From the NCBI GenBank assembly GCA_035610365.1, contig CM069432.1:185551027-185615026 (forward strand): a stretch of DNA of 64,000 nucleotides. The letters are read 5' to 3'. Positions within the stretch are counted from its first letter, which is position 1; every line of letters starts with the position of its first letter. Positions 1 through 12,360 of this stretch are shown here, piece after piece. The translations under genes and the position numbers were made by a program. The notes under the pieces are model-generated. The model searched no databases, was not told the origin of the DNA, and saw only the letters and a list, made by a program, of their open reading frames with translations. This DNA is from Aquatica leii (Eukaryota; Arthropoda; Insecta; Coleoptera; Lampyridae).

Positions 1-1439
1 TCAGACTCTGACTAAGATTCCGATATTTACTCTACTCAAGAGAGCCCAGATACACCAGAAAACTTCAGCGAGAACCGCAGAAAAAATTCATTGGTCCTAG
101 AAGTTAAGGAAGATGGTGTCTTTGTTCTTTGTTAGATATTAAAAATTGTTTTCTCCTAAATGCCTCATTTAGAAGAAATGTCGGAAAGAAAAATAATAAC
201 ACGACTAAAGCCACTTGCAATCAAACGAGGCAGACATACATTTTCTGTCAAAATTTAATTTTTTTTGTTTATTAAATTTAGATTTAAGTTTTGTAGTTCT
301 ACGTTCTGATATTCAAACAGCGCATTCCAAAGAAATACTATGTTGTTCATTTTTTAAATAAAATACATATTTTTGAAATTTTTTTGTCTACGTATTTTTA
401 AACAACTTCCTACGTGTTTCAAGTCGCAATTACAGTTTCAAACTTAAGTGGAGACCCTAAGAACACCGTTGTCTCAAGCTACCCGGAATAGAGGATAACT
501 TGAAACAGTCACAATTTAAAAAAAAAATAAAATAGCTATCGAGGTCAGGAATCAAATTTTAGGTCATAAGTCATCTCTACACATCAAGACTCAAAACCTA
601 ATAGCAATACTTTAAAGATTTGACATTTTTTTTCATAGATATTATCGACTGAATGTGAACATTGTCTTAAATCTGTAACACCTTCTCGCGCTTCACGCGT
701 GCTACTTTGTAATTCTTTGGAAATTAATCTGATCCGCGGCTTTACATGAGATAAATGCTCTTTTCTCTCTAGGGGTTTGTGGGTAGATATTGATCGTATT
801 CTTAATAATAAAAATTACAATGCAAAATGTATATATTGATTTAAACTGATTTCAAAACATTAATAAACAACTTAAAAAATATCATGCACTACGCTGACTA
901 ACTCGATCTATATAACTACGAATATAATAAAATGATCGCAATAATATAATAAAAAGTCCAACCTTTGCTGATGTCGAGTGATTTAGGTGTAATTGTAGCA
1001 CCGTGGCCCTCCAAAGTTAATTTGTCATATTACGCACCATAACTTAACCGTCACTCGTACCGTTCACTGTAGGTCCAATTGCATGGATTGGCTTGCTTAA
1101 TTTATTCACATAAATTTATTAGAACCAAAGCTTTGGTAATTCTCATGTATTATGTTTGCCGGCACTAATTATTTATTCGTCGGTATGCACCAAGTTTAAA
1201 CGTTTATTAAATTTACTTATAAAGTGACACCGAAGGTATCGCCCCAATACTTCCTGGGTTGGCCCGCAGCGCTAACCTCTTAATTATGGTCGTCCAGCCT
1301 CTGACCCGGACAAAAGGACACTCTCGGTTTCTTTCACTTTTACACAACACTTACACTACCTTAAACCACAGACTTATAAAACTAACTAGACTATTTTAAC
1401 ATTCTAAAAGTTACGATAGACATAAAAAAAAGGCATTAC
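1..1439. other. Gene-free AT-rich stretch
   Basis: No reading frame on either strand resembles a known family. Short open stretches near the left edge (about 1-136, plus strand) are broken by stops. A less AT-rich patch at about 1225-1320 could be part of the LTR of the neighbouring minus-strand gypsy remnant, but I could not find a matching second copy. Confidence 0.4.
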
Positions 1440-1479
1440 ATATCACTCGAATTGACGGTAACAATTCAAAAGTCGTCAA

Positions 1480-2787
1480 TTAATTGCTTCCAAAGGAAAA
1501 CACATAATTCTTTTTAATTAAATCATCAAAAGGTTTTGACAAAAACAAATATTTTCTGAATTTTCTAAAGTAAGAAACAGAACATAAAAAACTGTACAGT
1601 TCTTTCTGCGTTTTTTGCACTAGAAAATTCATTACGACGTTTGTGTTTTTTATATTTGGACAATTACCAGCAGAACTAATTTTATAACCTAAATTATCTA
1701 ACTCTCTATACAAGAACTTACATTTGTCTAAACGCAATTATAATAAATTAACAGTAATAAGTTAGAATAAGTAAACTTTCAGAAACAGTCTTGGTCGCAA
1801 TAAGTATGTTGACTAAATAAATCATAACTTTTAGTTCCTTTAGAAAATTTTGAAATTTTGCATTTACAAATCTCATGAAGATACTGGGACTGTTGCAAAA
1901 GCCGTACTTTGGTGTAATAGAAGACAGATACTTGGAACAGTCAGGATTAACCTTAACATGATAAAAAACATTTCTTAAATCTAACCTAGTAAAAATTGTC
2001 TTGTCCTTCAACAGCTCAATTTCGTTTTTCCCAATTTTCTACATTACAAATTCTTATTAAATTATTTAAAATCCACACATATTTTGTAGAACCGTTCTTT
2101 TTTTTACCAAAACTACTTTACAACAATACTCAGAAATGCTTGGCTTAAGGCCCTGCTAGACAGCTCATAAAATTTTTCACTGCGCCTACCTTTAGTTAAA
2201 AATGCAACCAGTTATGCAAAACCTATCTGTTTCCTGCAGGGCGATGTATGACCTTCGCCAACAAGTATTCACATAGTATTGGAATTTGAGCTTTATCGAC
2301 TAGTAAAAATAAATTGTTTTCATAAAAATATTGATATTTAATCATAATTCTAGAAATTTTTGATGACTTCAAGTGTTTATAATTCGTTAAAGCTATGTCA
2401 TGATAGAAGATTTTTTTTTTAATTGTTATTATTTATTCTACATTTGAGGAAATTGTATAGTAACACAAAGTGAAAAATATCAAGTTTCACATAATTATTT
2501 AAAAAAAAAGGTTCTATCTTGACATGTGATAACATGTCCTTATCACTATGACGTATCCATAATTTCTTCAAATCGCAAGATAACATTATAATTTCCTAAA
2601 AACTAGAGGTATTTTTAACATTGTTCTTATGGCAGAACGGTGTGTTGTCTAACTTTCTGTCCGGATACCCCTTAATAACAATATTTTGCAAAAGATCATT
2701 TATAATAATGTTAATTTCGTTTTCTTCATAATAAGACGGAGGCCTAAAATAAAACGGTTTACTATTAGCTTTCAGCGCAACTGTCAT
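1480..2787 (-). pseudogene. Ty3/gypsy reverse transcriptase pseudogene
   Basis: Three minus-strand segments read in order along a gypsy RT. The first (2787-2596) is the N-terminal approach to RT (SYYEENEINIIINDLLQ). The second (2011-1748) is palm motifs A and B, with FTRLDLRNVFYHVKV, then FCNSPSIFMRFVNAKFQNFL and the catalytic box. The third (1737-1480) is the C-terminal part with LGYKISSAGNCPN and the FLCSVSYFRKF stretch typical before RNase H. The catalytic YLDD of the family reads YLVN here, so both key aspartates are lost. Stops and frameshifts separate the segments. It cannot encode an active polymerase. Confidence 0.8.
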
Positions 2788-3299
2788 TAAACATTTTACA
2801 AAGGGTTCTTTAGGTTTCTTTGCATTAAGGGGATTTGGTACGTTTTAAGGCCTCTTTTAAATATTTAAATTAGAAAAAAGTTTTATTAGATATTTAAAAA
2901 ATAACTAACACAAGGTGTATAAAAAAAATTAGAAAAAAAAAATTAATCAAATAAATTCAAAGTTATTAACAAAAAAAAGTCAATATTTGAAAAATTTCAA
3001 TCCGTGCCACCACTAAAACGGACAGACTTACAAATATAAAATCTTAAGCTTTTGCGGTTGTTATGTTTATGATTATAAGCGACCTTCGGCTTAGACCGCG
3101 TCGTAGTAAAACACCCAGACTTCGGCTTGGTCATAGTCTCTTCTTGAGAGCCAAAACAAGAAGTAGAACTTGGCCTTTGCCGTATTGTCGTTCGTGAACC
3201 CAAACAAACTGACGTTTTGCAAGACATTGCAGCTTGCATCTTTAGAGTGCTAAATGTCACTGTAAATGTCACAGTGACATTTACCACTCCACCCGTTAA

Positions 3300-4110
3300 T
3301 AACTTTGTACTTATTAACTAAGTCACAATCCTTAATAAAATCTTTAAGAATATTCCTTAAACATAAAAGTGATATGGACGACCCAGTATCCACATCAGCA
3401 TCAAATTCAGTATTTAGAGAATGTAATACAATGTGTAACTTATAGAGCCCAATACCTGATGTTAATATTTAATAACAAAGCGGTACAGTCAGAAGCCATG
3501 TGCTTTGAAGTACCACGCCCACCTGGCCGCTGAAGACAGTTCCGTTGCTGATGCCTTGTGTCAGCACAAGTATAACAGCTTTCCTTCTCCTCTTTTGACT
3601 TCAAACACTACAGTTAAAACATTTACTCGCTAAAGTCTGCCATAAAATGGCTGGTACAAGTAAAGACCCTAGAGTACTAAGCTTCTTTATTGGCTGTGAT
3701 GTTGTAATCCAGTCAATCTGAATTGACGTAAATTTATTCATAAGTTTCAATAAATAATCTAAATCGCAAAACTCTTTCATTTTTGCTTGTATTTGCAAAT
3801 TTGGATGGTTCATGCCATCAATAACATAGCTAATTAAGAATTTCTCTGTAACTTGCAGTTTACTTCCCAGTAAAATTTTATTACTAACATAATCAGCAAA
3901 CTTTTCACGCTTTCTTATTTAATGATAGTTACTAAAAACAATACTTGCTTGTTAAGTTTAATGTTACATTATCTGTATTCGTTTTGAATGATGGTACAAA
4001 AGTTGACAATCTATTTGTTTGGCGTAAATTTTTTTACAAGACCCCACCGCAACATCCACCAAAATTTCTACGCTAACTTGCCCAACCCTATCTGTTTCTT
4101 CCAAAATAAA
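3300..4110 (-). pseudogene. Gag zinc knuckle and retropepsin remnant (gypsy)
   Basis: On the minus strand a C-X2-C-X4-H-X4-C knuckle (CYTCADTRHQQRNC) is encoded at 3577-3536, the nucleic-acid-binding motif of nucleocapsid. About 150 bases further on the frame reads DVDTGSSISLL, with the retropepsin active-site DTG at 3390-3382. Upstream, 3813-3601 is open for 70 codons and is probably the end of Gag. A further open stretch (about 4100-3990) may be more Gag, but I cannot match it. The frame between knuckle and protease is interrupted. The role in the living element would be to package RNA and cleave the polyprotein. Confidence 0.6.
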
Positions 4111-4289
4111 ATTTTCAATAAAAAAAATATTTTTACAATCACTAGCATTCTAAAACTATCGAAAATTTTGCTAATAGATAAATTGACTCTTTTACTTCTA
4201 GATCTTTTATATCTTTTTCTTAACATATAAATTTAAAAACAAAATAAATCTAATTTGACCAATTTTTAACTTTTTATAATAAGCTGATG

Positions 4290-4860
4290 CACAGTATTAG
4301 CTCTGCCGTGCACGTTGATGATATATGCTGATCTTTACAAGGTTTTTGATAAGTTAAATCACTGCATAAACTTACGCCTATTGGTATTCATAACAGTCTT
4401 CTTAACCAGTTACAAACTTACTTATTTAATTGAAAACTCACTGTCAAATTTTGCAATCCCTTATCTGATTTCTATATAGCAACGTATGAGATACCACACT
4501 TTTTGGTCCATTAGTATTAATGGTTTTTATTAACAATTTATTCTTTGTAAAATATCTAAAAAACTTTATATAAATCTAAACAAAATTTTTTCTTAGTGTA
4601 CTAAAAATAGTATGACAATAAATATAAGTAATTTCACTTGTTTGCTGATATTACTGATCTACAACAATGATATAAACTCTATTTCAATAGTGCAGTATAA
4701 ATTCTGCAAATTAATTCACTTTTGATCTTTTTTTTTATCATGCTTAGTATTCATACACCTATATACATAACCTTTCTCTTAAAACTCTGGAAACCTATAG
4801 AAATAATATTAATCTGATTCTTGTACAAGTTTTTGTCCGTAATTTAAAATGAATAAAAAT
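4290..4860 (+). mobile_element. Jockey/CR1-type LINE RT fragment
   Basis: The plus strand at about 4320-4370 reads YADLYKVFDKLNH, which matches RT motif A (ADLSKAFDxVNH) of Jockey/CR1-type non-LTR retrotransposons. It is followed, after a frameshift, by a GIHNSLLNxLQTYL stretch and a decayed GVPQGS-like region near 4480-4520. Further downstream (4640-4800) are weak matches to the region after the catalytic YADD. There are many stops and no ends. The neighbouring gypsy remnant lies on the opposite strand, so this is an independent insertion. Confidence 0.55.
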
Positions 4861-5728
4861 ATAATAAAATATTTTTCAGATTTATTTACATAAAACAACT
4901 TAAATGGAAGAATTAGTTACTGCGACACAGTAAATTTTTCCTACTAATTAAACGGAGTAGAAAACCACTTACTATACGCTGAGCTCTACGCTAACCGTAG
5001 TGATAACAAGCAAATTAATATAAAATGGCTGAGAGCTGATAACACTAATTATTGTATAAACTACAAGTTACAAGAAACTCTTAAAATTTATTACTTAAAT
5101 GATAATAATAATAGTTTTTGATTTAATAAAAATTTTCCGTCATGCAAAATTTGAAAATAGTTGTTTGCTTGTCAGACCACGTTCAACTAGTCAAACCCGT
5201 TAAAATCATAAATAAAACTAACATATTTATTACTTCAATTTAAAATATTGTCAAATTATACGGTTTTTGAGAAAATATATTGCAGTCAAAACAAGATATA
5301 GAATTAGTTAACTTTTACGAATCGGAACTTACAAAATTATCCGAACTGCAGAGTAACATTTTGAAAGTTGTAATTTATCATTGTAGCAGTTTTTTTTATT
5401 AGAAACCATGGTTTGCTAGGGTTCGATTTTTTGCCGTTTTACGATCGATTGGTTATTGAATTTGTTTGATTTTCGTAGTTTCATTCACAAAACAACTTAT
5501 TAATGTAAGATATTTTTTTATAGTAAACTAATCCGCGGTTGAGCAGAGAAGCCTGAAAGAATAAAAACAGAACTTTATACATGCCTAATTATATCGTATT
5601 ATAAAATATCTGTTTGTTTGATATTACCGTAACAACTTTCTTTTCTATAATCATGTAATTTTAATTAATTAAGATCAATGGTACTTTACTTCCTATACTT
5701 CTTGCGACTAAGTTAAGTTCAATTTAGA
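4861..5728. other. AT-rich spacer, nothing recognised
   Basis: No open frame, repeat or RNA gene that I can support. Confidence 0.4.
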
Positions 5729-6332
5729 TTAACCTTCAGGCGGGCGCGCCCTTAAGAATTACACGACCGGGCGCGCGGCAGCAAAATGCTGCTATTGACT
5801 TCCTTAATGTTTTAAATATTTTTTTATCTGTTTTTTAACCATATTATTATTTATTTTAGCGTAACAGAAAAAAGTATATGTATTTTAACTGTTTTTATTA
5901 CACTTCACACAAAAACCTTACACATTTAAATAATTTAATTTTTGCAACTTGTGCATACAACATTTGATGTTGAATGTCGTTTACAAGTAAACTTATTACA
6001 TTTTGAACATTTCATACATGTGCATGATTTTATTTTTTCGTTACAACAATTACGGCAACTACCATGTTTAGTATATATATATAAATAAGTTAATTCGAAT
6101 GAACGTTCACAATAAGTCGCGCAACTGCAATTGTCTGCCTCGACAACTGTACAATGCCTATGTACAATGCCTTTTTCGAAAAATTGTGAAAAAAATGATG
6201 CATAACGGGAGGGGATAGACCAAAAAGAGAATTCTCAATGCGTGACGCACATAGCGCCAGTGATTAGACTGCTACATAGAAGATAGTGAATCACTGCAGC
6301 AAATTGCTGCCGCGCGCCCGCTCGAAGGTTAA
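5729..6332 (-). mobile_element. piggyBac deletion derivative (MITE) with TTAA ends
   Basis: The block is bounded by TTAA at 5729-5732 and at 6329-6332, the hallmark target duplication of piggyBac. The ends are inverted: left TTAACCTTCAGGCGGGCGCG, right (reverse complement) TTAACCTTCGAGCGGGCGCG. Each end also carries a subterminal GCGCGCGGCAGCA motif followed by a TGCTGC palindrome. The termini are strongly GC-rich against the AT-rich surroundings. Inside, only the 3' end of a transposase survives (the Cys-rich domain on the minus strand), so it is a non-autonomous internally deleted copy of about 600 bp. Confidence 0.85.
5935..6066 (-). pseudogene. piggyBac transposase C-terminal Cys-rich domain
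   Basis: On the minus strand the sequence reads HGSCRNCCNEKIKSCTCM, continues with KCSKCNKFTCKRH and ends CTSCKN followed by a stop. This Cys/His spacing is the C-terminal cysteine-rich domain of piggyBac transposases, which in the studied family binds the transposon ends. It is intact over about 43 codons although the rest of the transposase is missing. The stop lies within the element, well inside the terminal repeat. Confidence 0.75.
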
Positions 6333-8296
6333 GATTCTTACGGTACAGATTTATTGTACAGGCTGTATAGTAATAACATAATTATGTTCTCTACGATATA
6401 GACATTTGCTATATTGAATGAGTATTCTTGGTTTATATGCCTTTAAACAAGTGTTATAAAGTTGAAAATGCTATTAAGATATAATATAATAAATGTTAAT
6501 AATATAGCTATCAGCTAAAAAGTTGAATAAGAATCGTATTAGAAGAAGAAATTTATATCAATGAAATAATTGTGAATTTTTAAAACAATTTTACGTTTAT
6601 TTACAACATAATTACAATCCATATCGCTATAATTACGATTTAAAAAAAAGAATTAAAAATTTGGTTTACTATTATTTTGCAGATCAATTATTAAATCGTC
6701 AGGTGGTTATCTTTTTAAATGTTATCAGTTTGTTAGAGACGATCAACCGCAAAAAGTTAAATGATATATTAAATACTTTATAAGAATAATAATTACCCTT
6801 ATGTAGACGGTTTTAGTAAATACTGAAGATCGAGTTTTTTCAATACAGATTGCTGTCGAATACGATATAATCAAGGGCTTACATGTCTAGACTTTCTATT
6901 AATGTTTATACAGTTGCTAAAAGTACACTTTTGTATTAACTTTTTTCGTATAAATTTAAAAACTGTTTTATAGTACTTTTCACGTAGTTAAGCGTACATT
7001 AAGAGTAAATCGATATTATTTTTTATTACCTAAACGTTTTTATTAAAATAATTTTTAATTTACTAAATACATTACAATATATTCTCTGCAATAAATCAAT
7101 ATATCTTTTAAGTTGTTAACAAAAGTTTACAGTTTGTATTAGAGTTGAGTTAAGGATATAGAAGTGTGAAAATAACTAAAGAGCAACAGTGAATAGCAAC
7201 ACATGTATGGGCAGACATGCTACTTGCTAAGCACTTGTCTACGTTTATTGAAAGCTAGAAGGATTTTAGGACATCCGGTGGTGCCTTTGCAAACTGATTT
7301 ATTTCTAGAAAAAAGACTTTATTAACTTTTTTAGTTATAAAACATATATAAAGTTTTCACTTCAGACTGTTAAATTAACACAACTCCAAAATTTTACAAA
7401 TGAAAATCAATACATTACTAGTTAATCAAAATATTACAAGAAACTTTATAATTGTAACTATCATATTTTCAAATGTAGACATTAAAAGCATTGAAATAAC
7501 AACAACAATATAAAACGGTGTTATTGTGTAAAATCTATGATTCTTGCACCATACTTTTTAATGTATGTAGTTTGCAGCTGTATCATAAAAAATAATTTGT
7601 AAATGTAAAATCTTTTTTTTATGGCAACATACCGGTAAATAGTGTTTTAACAATTTTTAGCTGAATGATTTTAATTAGAGTCGTGCAGAATTTGTTGTTT
7701 CATTTTTTACAAAAGCTAATTTAAAACTAATTTTTTTACTTCTGGCTTATTAGTGAAGACAACAATAATTTTAGACATAAATATATACTATTTAATAGAT
7801 TAGTTAGTTTTTAATTTTTTCTGCTAACCGTATATTAGTAAAATAAGTAAAATTATAAAGAAGGTAAAGTATACGAAGTAACGCGTTGTTATATCTAGTA
7901 GTCGTCCAATATCGTTAAATCAGTAGTTGCAATTTCATTAGTTCCTATACAAAATCGCTCATTAATAGAAAATCAGTAATTCTCAAAAAATCTTGATTAA
8001 ATATAAGGTATTAAAGATCTATTTTTGATACGTTATTGTACAATTCATATGCCGAGCTATTTATTAAAACGTTTGATGGAAAAAATAATTTCAAAGTTTC
8101 AAGATTTCAAAGGTTTTGCATACCACGTCCAAAACGCCAAAACATCGGCTCGTGTCCATACGACCGATGCAAAATAACGTCACATTGTACGAAAGTATGT
8201 CGTAGCCGAATACATATCGTTATTTGCTTTTAGTACAAAACGCTGTCTTTTCAACATTTCGGCAAAATGTCTACGACCGCACCTATAAGATTGGTC
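6333..8296. other. AT-rich spacer
   Basis: Strongly AT-rich, with no coding stretch that I recognise. A 65-codon open frame that starts at 8036 overlaps the palindrome region and looks like chance. Confidence 0.4.
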
Positions 8297-8322
8297 CAAA
8301 ATGCCGACTAGTCGGCGTTTTG
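8297..8322. repeat. 26-bp palindrome in a possible small MITE
   Basis: The two 13-base arms around the centre at 8309/8310 (left CAAAATGCCGACT) are complementary except at one position, and the inner 14 bases are perfect. A related CCAAAACGCC string lies about 170 bases upstream near 8129-8140, next to CATCGGC. That suggests the local GC-richer block (about 8120-8340) is a small foldback element. No transposase was seen. Confidence 0.45.
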
Positions 8323-8344
8323 AGCAGATCCCATAATACCACCA

Positions 8345-9289
8345 GGATAAGTTTTCGATTTGTTTATTTGATTAATTTTTTGCGCTACTTACAGTTATAA
8401 CACCAAAAAACGTAAAAAAACCATAAGTTTTTATCTCTAAATACTTTTAACAGATGCGGCGAGTAAAGAGCTGAAGTTGTTGCAGAAAAATCTTCAAAAG
8501 TTGCATAATAAATTCTATATAAAATTTTCAAAAGTTGCATTAAAAACTAAGAAAATTGCAATATAAAAAAAGAAAAATGAAATAAGTTGGTATTTGTATA
8601 TTGTACTAACATAGATAAAAAATATAAAAGATTTCAGTAAACATAATAAAGACATATACTACAAATGGGTACGTAATTATTAAGTACAATTATTCTGATT
8701 GTAATTTATCTTTATATAATATGTCTATAAGTTTTCTTCCGTAAAATTATAAATCTTTGATCAGTTAGTACATATAATGAAAAGGAAAGTTCTACATCGA
8801 CACTGGGAACATACTTTAATTTTTTCATGTCTTCCATCTTAAATTAAAAAAAAAAATGTTTTTTATCGGCAGTACCAACGGTTTTTCACATCACTTACTT
8901 ACACCCTTACACGCACAACTTAACTGCAATAAAATAATATGTAGTCTACCCTTGGTCAAACATAAGTTTAGCAACTAAAAACAGGTTGGGTTCAAATTAT
9001 GAATAGATTGATGTATCAACGGTATTTCTTAATTATAATCTAATTAATACAGCATAATCGCAAAAAAACGAAGAAATTATTTGATATTGAAATGACAATA
9101 TCTAAATAAGCGCATTTTTACATAATAAAAGATTTATATTTAAAATGGTAAAGTTTATTTATCTATTTTTGAAATAAACTTAATTGTAAATGAAGTCGTC
9201 ACTGCTTTTATCTAGGTACATTACTACACTGTTGTACACATCATGAAACTAGAAATTTTTACATTCTTAATAATTAAAAGCCATTTAGT
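8345..9289. other. AT-rich spacer
   Basis: No supported gene, repeat family or RNA. Confidence 0.4.
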
Positions 9290-10275
9290 TAATCAAGCAA
9301 ATAGAGTAATATTGTTTTATTATAGGTAGATGTGTTAAAAAAAGATACAATAGAGCAATTCCTGAGCTAAACTTGACGCTTGTATCAATTACTGATAAAA
9401 ATGTACGTTCAGCTATTATAAAGCTAAACTCAGAATTAGAAATTATTGCAAATTGGTTAAAAACAAACAAATTAAAATTAAAAGTAAGACAATGGTAATA
9501 TCAAATATTAATGTTGAAAAAACAAAAATAAAAATTGAAAATATAGAATTATGACAGGTTGAACAAATTAAATATTTAGAAATAGTTATAGATCAGAATC
9601 TAAATTTTAGAAGCCACGTGAATTATGTAATAAAAAAGTAGCAAATAAGATTAGCCTATTAGGAAAAATATCTAATAAATTGATGATTAATGCAAAAATT
9701 ACTGTTTATAAAACAATTATTGCACCATATTTTGATTTTTGCAGTAGCATATTTTTAATGTGTTACGAAGTCGACTTAAAACGGTTACAGAAACAACAAA
9801 ATAGAGCTATGCGGATTATATTACATTGTTCAAAATATACCAAAATACAGTAATGTTAGATTGTTTACAATGATTAAGTGTGAAACAGCGGATATATTTC
9901 AATTTATTAATGTTGGTACACAAAATAATTAATGATTTGCTTCCAAACTACATGTCAAAATTAGTGATACGTACCTATGACATACATTCATATAACACGA
10001 GAAGTCGATCGTCGATGTGACTTCAGATTGCCAAAATTTTCAAAATCCAAGTCACAAAATTCTCTTATGTACAAAGGTCTGAAATTATATAATGACTTAC
10101 CAGATGTAATTAAGCACGAGCAAAATATTTATAAATTTAAAAGGGGTCTGAGTGATTATGTTAAGAATAAATTTTAAGCAAAAATTAGTATTAATAGAAA
10201 TATGTTACGATTTATGTTACAATAGTATATCTTTACTAAATAAATATTTAATTACTTACTTACTTACTTACTTGT
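9290..10275 (+). mobile_element. 3' part of a CR1/Jockey-type LINE
   Basis: The plus strand encodes, with a few stops and frameshifts, the C-terminal part of a non-LTR retrotransposon ORF2. It shows NVRSAIIKLNSELEIIANWL, a QIKYLEIVIDQNLNFRSH region, YKTIIAPYFDFCSSI, KRLQKQQNRAMRIIL, and finally YNTRS, LPKFSKSKSQNSL and YKGLKLYNDLPDVIK. These post-palm motifs are typical of CR1/Jockey-group LINEs. The copy is 5'-truncated downstream of the catalytic YADD and ends in a short TTAC repeat, the kind of microsatellite tail many such LINEs carry. Confidence 0.75.
10248..10273 (+). repeat. TTAC microsatellite tail
   Basis: About five to six TTAC units immediately follow the LINE 3' UTR. This fits the 3' tail of the retrotransposed copy. 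Confidence 0.7.
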
Positions 10276-10633
10276 TCGAGCAGTTATTTTCATATTGCAA
10301 ACATCGTAATATTACATTCTTCGTTTATTCATTTAATATGCTTCGTAATCATTAAATTTGTTGTTTTTAAAGCCGGAATACGTAATATTTCTGTTGTAAC
10401 AATAAGAAAACTGAGAGCGTTTATAGATAAAAGATGGCAGATCCGGGTCCACAAGAAAAGAAAACAGCTTAAATGACAGACGGATAAAACAAGCAACTGC
10501 TACATTCCTCAATCACAATGTGATGATGTGATGTGGGTAGATTTTTAAATGCCGTTTCATACTTCGTTGAGATTGAGTTTGTAAGTAATTGCATATAATT
10601 GTATGTGTAATTAAAAATAAATATTCTCTACTA
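10276..10633. other. Spacer between LINE and Penelope-like element
   Basis: No supported feature. Confidence 0.35.
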
Positions 10634-12310
10634 AGGTGAGAACGTCTTCCGGGTTTGGACCGTGTCATTGTTGTAACCGAAGTTGCCAACGTCCACTTTC
10701 GTAAAGGGCTTCATTAGGTCGTGAGAGAACAATAAAAGAACTCAAACAAGCAACCGAAATCTAACTAAGAAAAGTTAAGCAATCCACTTGTGAACCAAGT
10801 CAGATACTAAACTGTAAAAATGGTAAAAAAAACAACGATAAACTTGAAAAAGCATTCGACAAGCTAACAAAGAACCACTACAGAGTTAGGTAATCAACGT
10901 TTGAACCAAAGCGGATTCTAAACACCACAGAAGTGATTTAAGAAAAAGTAGTCTCCGTATATAAAGACTCTGATTGAGTTACGATCGAAAAAAGGCGTGT
11001 TTTAGATAAAGGAGTAATCGCCGGGAACTGAAGGGGAGATACAATACAAACAATAATCACGATTAAAGTTATTGGGGTGTTTGATGATTTCTATGCTCTC
11101 TCAGTTTTTCTTGTTGAAAAAGAATGGATGTTTCACAATCACCGAAAATGATGTTCAGCAACCGCAGACTTAGAAATATGCATTTTTCTTATACAACGAT
11201 AATGTTCTAAAATACCATTTATGATGGAACGATCGGTTTCACCAATGTAGGTTAATCCACACGAACAAGGAACTTCGTATACACCTTGAGATTAATGTGT
11301 AGAAGATTTGTCCTTAGGGAAGCAAAGAATCTAAGAGATTTCGCCTATAGAGTTGAATATGAATATTCTTACCAATAAGTTTCTGTATTTGATCTGTAAC
11401 CTTATAAATGTAGAGTAAAAATTCCAATTTCGAATTGGATTCGGAAGTAGAAATGTTCTTAGGTACTTGAACACGTGGATGTAGACGACGATTAATAACT
11501 GTTAGAATATCTTGCTTGATATAACCATTGTTTACCAAAGCTCTAATAAGATGACAGAGTTCCAAGTCTAGATTTTCAGAAACAGCGCGATGAACCAAAA
11601 ATTCAATAACTGAACGTTTCTGAGCACGATGATGATGAGACAAAACATGAAGGTATCTATCCGTATACTTGGGTTTACGATAAACAGAATGGTCCAAAAG
11701 TTCGTCGGGCTTACAAGTCACAAGAACGTCGATAAATGAGAGAGAACCATTAGTTTTCATTTTCATAGTAAACTTGATATCACGGTGTGGGTTGTTTAGA
11801 TGATCAAGAAACTTAGACAATTAGAAACGATTATGAGACCAAACAATAAACGTGTCGTCAACATACTTAAACCAGAGTTTAGGTTTAATATAGATGATTC
11901 CAAAGCAATTGTTTCAGAAAATTACATAAAAGGTTAACTACAGCAGGCGATAAAAGAGAATCCGTAGCAGTACCAGAAACCTGTTCGTAGAACTTGTTAT
12001 CAAATTAAAACTAAGTAGATGATAAACACTTATCAATAAGAGGAATTAAACTCAAGTCTTTGTCATAGTGAGACAGAATCTGTTCGATGAAAATAAGCAA
12101 ACTCTTAATAAAGAGTAAAGTGACATCAAAACTTACAAGGAGATTCTGAAGTTCAAATTTAATAGATCTTAAACTTTGAATAAAATGCTGAGAATTGAGG
12201 ATGTGAGAAGAACGTTGGCAAGTTTGGTTATAACAATGACACGGTCCAAATCCAGAAGACGTTTTCATATTAGTATCGACTACGGTCGTGGAAGCTTTTG
12301 CTACTATATA
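10634..12310 (-). mobile_element. Penelope-like element, truncated copy
   Basis: The minus strand carries the C-terminal half of a Penelope-type reverse transcriptase joined to a GIY-YIG endonuclease region, the hallmark fusion of this class. The 3' terminal sequence (10634-11000) is the same family as the ends of the element at 46630-49405. At the other end (about 12220-12310) is a piece of that same terminal sequence in inverted orientation. It is joined directly into RT sequence at about 12215, so the N-terminal RT is deleted. This matches the inverted-flank layout of the longer copy. Confidence 0.8.
11100..12220 (-). pseudogene. Penelope RT / GIY-YIG pseudogene (short copy)
   Basis: On the minus strand the reading goes from SSHILNSQHFIQSL and LLVSFDVTLLF (RT motif A) at about 12200-12100, to KYVDDTFIVWSH with the catalytic YVDD intact at 11865-11854, and on to the 168-codon stretch 11820-11314. 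That stretch includes SFIDVLVT, SVYRKPKYTDRYLH and LVNNGYIKQDI. The GIY-YIG signature reads CGLTYIGETDRS near 11260-11225, followed by KSAVAEHHF. A stop after the YVDD region and frameshifts break the frame. The missing N-terminal RT makes it inactive despite the kept active-site residues. Confidence 0.8.
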
Positions 12311-12360
12311 AATATTCTCGTCAAACAATTTTATGCATAACAAGTACGGCATGATATTAT

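Larger units (their letters stand above)
1440..4110 (-). mobile_element. Ty3/gypsy-type LTR retrotransposon remnant
   Basis: Read on the minus strand, the order is Gag-like segment, CCHC zinc knuckle (3536-3577), aspartic protease DTG (3382-3390), then reverse transcriptase (2787 down to 1480). This is the gag-PR-RT order of Ty3/gypsy elements. The frame is broken many times and the match fades just after the RT thumb. RNase H, integrase and both LTRs were not found, so the copy is truncated and dead. The boundaries are where recognisable coding stops, not true element ends. Confidence 0.75.

Noticed and set aside
5415-5430. GGGTTCGATTT, resembling a tRNA T-arm
   Set aside because: No acceptor, D-arm or anticodon stem can be formed around it.
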